Shown piece by piece: positions 20,636-25,048 of a stretch of DNA of 25,048 bases (its first letter is position 1; each line of letters starts with the position of its first letter). Under the pieces are notes generated by a model. The model saw only the letters and a list, made by a program, of their open reading frames with translations, had not been told where the DNA came from and ran no database searches. Source of the DNA: a virus. A program made the position numbers and the translations under genes. Where the stretch lies: the IMG/VR virus record IMGVR_UViG_3300031227_000393, positions 1 through 25,048 of that record. One strand, given 5' to 3'.

Positions 20636-21883
20636 TTATATACTGTTACGCAAAAGTAATCCATAACCCTTTTCTGTCTTAACAATCTTACCCTTCTTGC
20701 TGAGCCTTGATAAAGCCATTCTTGTGTTCACCTCTGAAATCTCCAATGCTTCAGCAATATCTTTGACAGCCATAGGCTCGCTCTTTAACAGCTCGTATAT
20801 ACGGGTTTGAGTGCCATACTCTTTAAGGAATTCACCTACATCCCTAGTGTCTTCAGTTGCGATAGAAGTCTTATGCTCATTGAAACTCAACTTATACCCT
20901 AACGGGTGATGTAGTTTTGATAGGTTAGCCTTCCTATGGAATAGGGCGATACTCAATTCGCTCTCACCTACTTCCTGCGATTTGCGGGCTTCCCATATAG
21001 ACCTGGCCGCGAAAGAGAAATAGGCACTCCCGAATACACTCCGGACTTTAGCCTCTTTATCCTTTGATGTATGGGCTAATATCAGGCTGGTTGTCTTGAG
21101 TTGTCGTAAGGCACTAAAGAAGCTGATTGCCGGGCTTGACTCTTTCAACTCCCCACCTGAAGCATACCCGAGACTGTCGATTATAACTGCCTCTGCTTTT
21201 GTATCATTTATAATATTCTGGATAGATTCTATATCATTAGCTAATGGGGCATTACACCGGCGATAATTAATACTGAAAGGTGGCAATCCCATCCCTATTT
21301 GCAAACTCTTTGCTCTCCAGATTATTTCATTGGCATCTGTTTCATAATCCAAGTATAAAGTCTTAACGCAATGGTCAGGGGCTATCAACCCTAATGGATT
21401 ATCATACCAGGGGAGCGATAAGCACATAAGTATTACAAGCGCCATCTCAGATTTCCCTATGCCACCTTCACCGAATATTATGGTAGGTTGGTTGAGGGGC
21501 ATTATCGGCTCTAATAAATATCCTGGGGCCTGTATGTCTTCCGATGTCCACAGTTCCTGACGAGGTTCGCCTTCTCGGTAACGATTGATAACCTCAGCGC
21601 AGATTTGGTCTATAATTTGTGGCCAGTCTAAATCAGGGATTAACTTAGCCTCTACCATCCTTTTAGAAATGGTATTGCGGCCTTGCTGGGATACTAGATT
21701 GAATCGGATATTACTAATTGTGGGCTTGTCTTTGAACTCGTGCTTAATGCTAAATTCGCCAGATAATGTCCCGTGGCTTTCAATTAGCTTCACTATGCTA
21801 ATAGATAATACCCACTCCTTCCCCTCACACCAGAGAAAGTTATAGCCGTTTGGTAATGATTTTATAATAGGCGCAGAAATCAT
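20636..21883 (-). CDS. RepA/AAA_25-type replicative ATPase with C-terminal winged helix
   Basis: 415 residues; AAAAGGAG in the end of the upstream gene serves as ribosome site. RecA-like hexameric ATPase: Walker A GEGGIGKS at 138-145, YLDYETD near 178, Walker B AVIIDSLG at 232-239 (D236), and LILAHTSKD sensor region. The last ~60 residues (IYELLKSEPMAVKDIAEALE...SRLSKKGKIVKTEKGYGLL) form a winged helix. Family: plasmid RepA/phage replicative helicases. Likely loads at the phage origin. The cluster of palindromes directly after it may be that origin. Confidence 0.88.
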   Translation of the reverse strand: MISAPIIKSLPNGYNFLWCEGKEWVLSISIVKLIESHGTLSGEFSIKHEFKDKPTISNIRFNLVSQQGRNTISKRMVEAKLIPDLDWPQIIDQICAEVINRYREGEPRQELWTSEDIQAPGYLLEPIMPLNQPTIIFGEGGIGKSEMALVILMCLSLPWYDNPLGLIAPDHCVKTLYLDYETDANEIIWRAKSLQIGMGLPPFSINYRRCNAPLANDIESIQNIINDTKAEAVIIDSLGYASGGELKESSPAISFFSALRQLKTTSLILAHTSKDKEAKVRSVFGSAYFSFAARSIWEARKSQEVGESELSIALFHRKANLSKLHHPLGYKLSFNEHKTSIATEDTRDVGEFLKEYGTQTRIYELLKSEPMAVKDIAEALEISEVNTRMALSRLSKKGKIVKTEKGYGLLLRNSI

Positions 21884-22054
21884 TTAACTCCTTTTAAGTA
21901 ACCGGGCTAGTTGCCGTTCAGCCAGGGGAGATGGTTTCTGTTCCCCCCGCTCCCACCTGGAAACAGTGATAGCATCTACTTTCAGGCGTCCGGCAAATTC
22001 CTTTTGGGTCAACCGGAGTTTCTTCCTGAGACTTAATATATCATTTGTTTTCAT
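21884..22054 (-). CDS. Small XRE/Cro-like HTH regulator
   Basis: 56 residues: LSLRKKLRLTQKEFAGRL-KVDAITVSRWERGEQKPS is a textbook XRE helix-turn-helix, close to full length for a stand-alone Cro-type domain. It starts at ATG 22054 with no ribosome site; a TTGACA-18-TAAGAT promoter predicts transcription from this very A, so the mRNA is leaderless like lambda cI from PRM. The stop is directly followed by the ATPase ATG, so both form an operon. It likely regulates its own promoter or the replication operon. Confidence 0.88.
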   Translation of the reverse strand: MKTNDILSLRKKLRLTQKEFAGRLKVDAITVSRWERGEQKPSPLAERQLARLLKRS

Positions 22055-22058
22055 GTTT

Positions 22059-22238
22059 TTATCTTACCACGAGACTAGGCGTCCTGTCAACCTTATTCTT
22101 CTCTATCGCCTTGACTACTATTTCCATCCACTCTTCCCACTCTCTAATCTGGGCCAGGCTAGGCACACTGTGATAGCCTTTTATCCTCTTTTCGTACTCC
22201 ACGAAGCCGTCATATAGTATCTCTATGGTATCTTTCAT
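22059..22238 (-). CDS. Hypothetical 59-residue protein
   Basis: ATG at 22238 overlaps the upstream stop by four bases (ATGA). Helical and charged: MKDTIEILYDGFVEYEKRI, SVPSLAQIREWEEWMEIVV, then KAIEKNKVDRTPSLVVR. No family recognised. Its last 30 codons contain the promoter of the XRE gene, a compressed arrangement. Confidence 0.7.
   Translation of the reverse strand: MKDTIEILYDGFVEYEKRIKGYHSVPSLAQIREWEEWMEIVVKAIEKNKVDRTPSLVVR
22061..22090 (-). promoter_or_regulatory. Promoter of XRE-ATPase operon
   Basis: Minus-strand TTGACA at 22085-22090, 18-bp spacer, TAAGAT at 22061-22066, inside the end of the preceding gene. Predicted transcription start at 22054 is the A of the XRE ATG, giving a leaderless message. 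Confidence 0.8.
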
Positions 22239-22468
22239 AACTCACTTTCTACTTCATTACTAACAAGTGGCATCCATATACAGTCAAATACAAAAGCAAT
22301 GAACTTACGCATATCTTCAGTTTCAGGGTTGTAACCAGTTGTTTTATCAATCATCTTTTCTATTGGAGCACGGGTATCAATTCCTAGCTTGCTTCCAGTT
22401 AAGCGATTGAACTCTTTAACTAGCTTAGGTGTTTTTATGCACTCTATAGCTACTTCCTTAAAGTTCAT
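22235..22468 (-). CDS. Hypothetical protein
   Basis: 77 residues, ATGA overlap with the zinc-ribbon gene upstream. Starts MNFKEVAIECIKTPKLVKEF; helical throughout with PIEKMIDKTTGYNPETED and an aromatic RKFIAFVFDCIWMPLV segment. The KxPKLVxEFNRLTG and I(D/E)K pattern resembles a common small phage protein without function. Not assigned. Confidence 0.75.
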   Translation of the reverse strand: MNFKEVAIECIKTPKLVKEFNRLTGSKLGIDTRAPIEKMIDKTTGYNPETEDMRKFIAFVFDCIWMPLVSNEVESEL

Positions 22469-22635
22469 TGATGCTCACCCTTGTGGGATGCTTCGTGTTT
22501 CTTATTTTCTTCACGGATTAGTATAAGCTCCTTTAAGATACATCTAAAACATAAATTTTTAAGGAGTAGTTCTTTCTTCTCCAATAGACTCATTCTAAAA
22601 AAACAAACACTATTACACTTTTTACATCTAAACAT
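22465..22635 (-). CDS. Small zinc-ribbon protein
   Basis: 56 residues from ATG 22635, with AAGGAG about five bases before; a GTG at 22653 is less likely because the ribosome site would be inside the gene. MFRCKKCNSVCFF and LCFRCIL supply CxxC pairs at residues 4-7 and ~29-32, a zinc ribbon. The C-terminus is a charged helix. Role unknown. Confidence 0.75.
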   Translation of the reverse strand: MFRCKKCNSVCFFRMSLLEKKELLLKNLCFRCILKELILIREENKKHEASHKGEHQ

Positions 22636-22689
22636 CCCTTCTCCTTCCAGCACCTATTCTCCCTTCAGAATCAGTAAGGTCTTGTGTCT

Positions 22690-23508
22690 TTATCTTTTTG
22701 TTGCCCATTGATATAATTCCTTCCCTGTTCTAAAATGATGCTTCATCGGCTTTCCTCGTTTAGAAATGTAATTTTGTGATTTGAGCCTTTCCACTATACG
22801 TTCAGCAGCTAACTTCCAGAGGTTAACTATCTTCGGGAACATCATTTCCTCTAACCCAATTATGTTTGAAAATGGACATAGCACACACCCAAGTCGCTTA
22901 AATAGACCCTTGCCATACCCTATATCTTTCGGGCTTGCTCCCAAATCATAAAGTTCACAATAAGGCAATTCGTTTTCTCTAATGTATTGCCAAATATCAT
23001 AATTATCAAAGTTGAGTATTGGGCGGAGATACGTTAAGATTGGCTCACGCACATTTTTAGTAATTAAACTTGGCTTAGTCTTCCTGTGATGTTCCAAGTA
23101 GCATTGATTGCGTCTTATATTCCCCTCGGCTCGGCGATTGCCTACCACAACAACACGGCCTTTACCACCACTTTCTTTAATTACCTGACAACACCATCTG
23201 TTTGTCCTTGTTGGGAATCCATTCTTATCAACCATCTTCCAGAATCCTCTAGCATGATAATCCCAAGTGACATCGGGATAATACTCTTTGATGAACTTGT
23301 ATATCTGTGGCGGGTCTATCGGGCTAACGCAGTAATGAGCATCAAATTTTACCCCAGCCTTAACAACAAGGTCATAAATTGCTACACTATCCTTCCCACC
23401 GCTAAAGGCAAGATAATATCCTTCAAGCGGCTCCCACGTCTTAAGTAGAGCGATAGCAAAATCTACCTTGTTTAGCCCACTATTCATTTCTAATTGCTCT
23501 AATCCCAT
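22690..23508 (-). CDS. PP-loop enzyme of PAPS/APS-reductase type
   Basis: 272 residues. N-type ATP pyrophosphatase/adenylyl loop SGGKDS at residues 36-41, then NRWCCQVIKE with Cys106-Cys107 and C208VLC211 (RLGCVLCPF), the CC...CxxC spacing that binds a [4Fe-4S] cluster in APS reductases and in the DndC family. GNRRAEGNIR replaces the usual GxRxxES. It is among phage proteins often annotated 'PAPS reductase'. Roles may include sulfur chemistry, DNA phosphorothioation-type modification or counter-defence; the sequence does not decide. Start ATG at 23508 has a weak ribosome site; ATG 23487 is an alternative. Confidence 0.85.
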   Translation of the reverse strand: MGLEQLEMNSGLNKVDFAIALLKTWEPLEGYYLAFSGGKDSVAIYDLVVKAGVKFDAHYCVSPIDPPQIYKFIKEYYPDVTWDYHARGFWKMVDKNGFPTRTNRWCCQVIKESGGKGRVVVVGNRRAEGNIRRNQCYLEHHRKTKPSLITKNVREPILTYLRPILNFDNYDIWQYIRENELPYCELYDLGASPKDIGYGKGLFKRLGCVLCPFSNIIGLEEMMFPKIVNLWKLAAERIVERLKSQNYISKRGKPMKHHFRTGKELYQWATKR

Positions 23509-23509
23509 T

Positions 23510-23662
23510 CTAAACCACTCTCATATTGGCTAGAATAGATTGTAGTTGGGCTTGGGCTACTCCTTTAAGTGCAACCATAAATAATTCTCCCTCACCCATA
23601 TCGAGAGAATACTTGAGACCTTTAATATTGTCTATTTCATCATCTGTCAGCGACAAATTCAT
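23510..23662 (-). CDS. Hypothetical 50-residue protein
   Basis: ATG 23662 with GAGGTG six bases before. MNLSLTDDEIDNIKGLKYSL, then GELFMVALKGVAQAQLQSIL: acidic helices, no known family. It ends two bases from the PP-loop gene's ATG. Shorter than typical gene-calling limits, but the coding character and ribosome site are good. Confidence 0.65.
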   Translation of the reverse strand: MNLSLTDDEIDNIKGLKYSLDMGEGELFMVALKGVAQAQLQSILANMRVV

Positions 23663-23719
23663 TTCACACCTCACTTATTCTTACTTGACATCTCCTGTCT
23701 ATAAAATTCGCCATTCAAA

Positions 23720-23806
23720 CTAGCTTATCCAAATAGCGAACCAAACTCTATAATCGGTTTGCGGTATCATACTAAGCCATTCTGCGTCTACTTGTGCTAT
23801 ACTCAT
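23720..23806 (-). CDS. Hypothetical 28-residue peptide
   Basis: ATG 23806 with AAGGAG seven bases upstream, coupled to the preceding membrane-protein gene by ATGA overlap. It reads MSIAQVDAEWLSMIPQT and YRVWFAIWIS, aromatic-rich at the C-terminus. A longer frame from 23911 has no ribosome site and is not preferred. Confidence 0.55.
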   Translation of the reverse strand: MSIAQVDAEWLSMIPQTDYRVWFAIWIS

Positions 23807-23937
23807 CGTCTCTCCTTTTTCCCCCACAGTTTCCTTTCCACCAACCAGGGTATCCCTACTATCACGATAAGAGCAGGGGACACTCCTATCAGATGAACGA
23901 AAACTCCCCACAGTCGCTCAAGTATTATCTGGGGCAT
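23803..23937 (-). CDS. 44-residue membrane protein
   Basis: ATG 23937 lies inside the end of the MazG-like gene. MPQIILERLWGVFVHLIGV, then ALIVIVGIPWLVERKLWGKKERR: one or two hydrophobic segments followed by a basic tail, so likely a membrane protein with cytoplasmic C-terminus. No obvious ribosome site, so translation probably depends on the upstream gene. Its stop is coupled to the 28-residue peptide. Confidence 0.6.
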   Translation of the reverse strand: MPQIILERLWGVFVHLIGVSPALIVIVGIPWLVERKLWGKKERR

Positions 23938-24163
23938 TACAAACATCAAAAATAAGTCTCATCGCCATAGCACCTACTTGGATTGCTTCGTGCCTCATTT
24001 TAGTTTTATCGTGGTGCTTCTTGCGGATTTCGTCTTCTAGCTCTAGGTATTCCTCCCTAAGAACTCCCCAACCCTCATGGGCATTATGAAACGCCCCGAA
24101 TTCTCTTGAAGCATCCTCATATTCTCTAACCATCATCTGGGCTATTTCAGGTATATTCATCAT
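23918..24163 (-). CDS. MazG-like protein
   Basis: 81 residues (or 80 from the second ATG at 24160, better spaced from AAAGGAGG). Sequence pattern: REFGAFHNAHEGWGVLREEYLELEDEIRKK then MRHEAIQVGAMAMRLIFDV (shown in parts: EGWGVLREEYLELEDEI; MRHEAIQVGAMAMRLIFD). The EExxE-like and ExxQ..A motifs are those of small MazG/NTP-pyrophosphohydrolase-like proteins, which in phages often alter nucleotide or (p)ppGpp pools. It is directly downstream of element A. Confidence 0.8.
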   Translation of the reverse strand: MMNIPEIAQMMVREYEDASREFGAFHNAHEGWGVLREEYLELEDEIRKKHHDKTKMRHEAIQVGAMAMRLIFDVCNAPDNT

Positions 24164-24176
24164 TCCTCCTTTACTC

Positions 24177-24349
24177 TAGGATGGGGGCTACTAGGCAAAA
24201 CAGACTTCCCGCATACCGTGATATACAGGGTGGCTTTTCACCCCCACCTATTGCCGAGCCTAGTAGATAGCATTATGCCCAATTTGGATTACTCCGCAGA
24301 GCATCTACTCCTAAGAGACCATCGTCTAGGCTCTCCCCTACCAGCTAGT
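24177..24349 (-). repeat. Structured repeat element A
   Basis: Non-coding, between the MazG-like and HNH genes, and in the MazG leader. It shares with element B an identical 14-mer (TAGGATGGGGGCTA, 24177-24190), an identical 15-mer (CCCCTACCAGCTAGT, 24335-24349) and an 11-mer (CCCCACCTATT, 24242-24252). It also has a nine-pair helix CTACTAGGC/GCCTAGTAG (24188-24196 with 24258-24266) and an inner hairpin GGGTG/CACCC at 24229-24244. Compared with B it has an 82-nt insertion. See findings. Confidence 0.7.
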
Positions 24350-24383
24350 GCAGGGTTTATTTCCACTACACATTCTCCCCACC

Positions 24384-24749
24384 CTAAGTCACCTTTTGGG
24401 TAGCTGATTTTGTAAATTGTCCTTTCTCGTTGCGCACTTTATTTGTCATTCTTCCATATTTAGCAGCATCATAGCGACCTTTAGATATTGCGTCTTGTAT
24501 ATTGTCTTTTTGTGTCCCTAGAAATAGATGGTCTAAACGGATACAGGCTCTATTGTCGCACTCATGGAGAACTTGCATCCCAACAGATATATCTCCGTAA
24601 GATAGCGACCAAGCAAGCCTATGAGCACGGACTAGCTTTCCCTCATACCAAATTAAGCCATAACCATCTTGCTTAGCCCCATTCCAAACTAAACACCCTA
24701 GATTGTCAAATGTGGCTTTTGCTAATAATCGTTCTGTTGCTGTTCTCAT
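24384..24749 (-). CDS. HNH endonuclease
   Basis: 121 residues; ATG at 24749 with AAAGG a few bases upstream and own promoter. HNH_3-type motif order: LGCLVWNGAKQDGYG, VRAHRLAWSLSYG (H43), then LHECDNRACIRLDHLFLGT (H62, C64, C69, H74) and KDNIQDAISKGR. Such small phage HNH proteins are homing endonucleases or nicking enzymes that spread themselves. It lies between repeat elements A and B. The last codons overlap the GGGTAGCTG part of the repeat pattern. Confidence 0.9.
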   Translation of the reverse strand: MRTATERLLAKATFDNLGCLVWNGAKQDGYGLIWYEGKLVRAHRLAWSLSYGDISVGMQVLHECDNRACIRLDHLFLGTQKDNIQDAISKGRYDAAKYGRMTNKVRNEKGQFTKSATQKVT

Positions 24750-24773
24750 TTACCTTTCACCCCTTTCATCTAT

Positions 24774-24802
24774 ATCTTACCATAGACAAAAGGTTTTGTC
24801 AA
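24774..24802 (-). promoter_or_regulatory. Promoter of second HNH gene
   Basis: Minus-strand TTGACA at 24797-24802, 17-bp spacer, TAAGAT at 24774-24779; start near 24767, 18 nt before the ATG. The -35 box abuts the outer end of element B. Confidence 0.8.
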
Positions 24803-24803
24803 G

Positions 24804-25007
24804 TAGCTGGTAGGATGGGGGCTATTCCATTAGGCTGACCCTTACGGGTTATCCTGATTCAGCTAGGTTATTTGCGTGTTAGCTATTCGCCACACAATAT
24901 ACCTATGAGGTCGTAACCCTCATGCCCCACCTATTTCCCCTACCAGCTAGTTGATAACCAAACGCCTCCAACTGAGGCGATTTTGCCCACTTATGGGGTA
25001 GCTGGTA
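24804..25007 (-). repeat. Structured repeat element B
   Basis: Non-coding, upstream of the HNH promoter. Shares the same 14-mer (24811-24824), 15-mer (24937-24951) and 11-mer (24925-24935) as element A. Segment 24939-24949 can pair either with 24804-24814 (11 bp) or with 24999-25007 (9 bp), which are mutually exclusive. It also holds hairpins ATGAGG/CCTCAT (24905-24923), ACCC-GNRA-like loop-GGGT at 24838-24849 and CGCCTC/GAGGCG at 24963-24979. See findings. Confidence 0.7.
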
Positions 25008-25048
25008 AGGGCTTGCTGGCTCGGTGGCTTCCCCTTGTATAACATCGA
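25008..25048. other. Window end, no gene seen
   Basis: The last 40 bases carry no supported feature; the sequence continues past the window and may contain the start of another transcript serving element B. Confidence 0.3.

Noticed and set aside
23807-23911. Longer 63-residue version of the 28-residue peptide
   Set aside because: No ribosome site before 23911, and the in-frame ATG at 23806 has AAGGAG and overlaps the preceding stop.
24177-25007. Group I intron containing the HNH gene
   Set aside because: No convincing P7/P3 core or splice context; the element ends in a normal ribosome site, and the two halves are copies of each other, not intron ends. Not excluded entirely.

Overview
The window is a contiguous piece of a tailed double-stranded DNA bacteriophage or prophage genome. 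Every gene I can support lies on the minus strand, so transcription runs from high to low coordinates. The host is probably bacterial: there are three TTGACA/TATAAT-type promoters at 17-18 bp spacing, most genes have GGAGG-type ribosome binding sites, and TAA, TAG and TGA all act as stops. The sequence is moderately AT-rich. I cannot name the host or a close phage relative.

Early/regulatory region (about 25048 down to 16700): two copies of a structured, non-coding repeat flank a free-standing HNH endonuclease that has its own promoter. Next come a MazG-like protein, small membrane and zinc-ribbon proteins, a PP-loop (PAPS/APS-reductase-type) enzyme, a small XRE/Cro-like regulator with a leaderless promoter, and a RepA/AAA_25-type replicative ATPase. 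A palindrome cluster that may be an origin or operator follows. After it lie small proteins, a YopX-like protein, a second HNH endonuclease with a consensus leaderless promoter, a NinG/HNH-like recombination protein, an HTH protein and a helicase N-lobe that appears truncated.

Switch region (16394-16704): a strong promoter is followed within about 20-50 nt by an intrinsic terminator and then by a roughly 100-nt structured element. The order resembles the late promoter/terminator arrangement of phages that use antitermination (lambda pR'-tR'). The terminase genes follow.

Late packaging and head region (16393 down to 6274): terminase small and large subunits, two small ORFs, portal, two tiny single-span membrane proteins, two small proteins, a MuF-type head morphogenesis protein, another tiny membrane protein, a DUF2292-like protein, an intrinsic terminator placed in the next gene's leader, a ChaB/protease/scaffold fusion, a decoration-like protein, a DUF1617-like protein and the major capsid protein. 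The terminase cuts and pumps DNA through the portal; the protease/scaffold and capsid protein build the shell.

Downstream structural region (6184 down to 1): a tightly packed run of secreted-looking, beta-rich structural genes often overlapping by one base (TAATG). It includes a LamG-like protein, a 763-residue protein with three beta-sandwich repeats and eighteen 18-20-residue repeats, and the start of a head-tail connector. Tail, lysis and integrase genes are not in this window. I also found about a dozen small genes (22-59 codons) by translating the gaps; they are listed individually.
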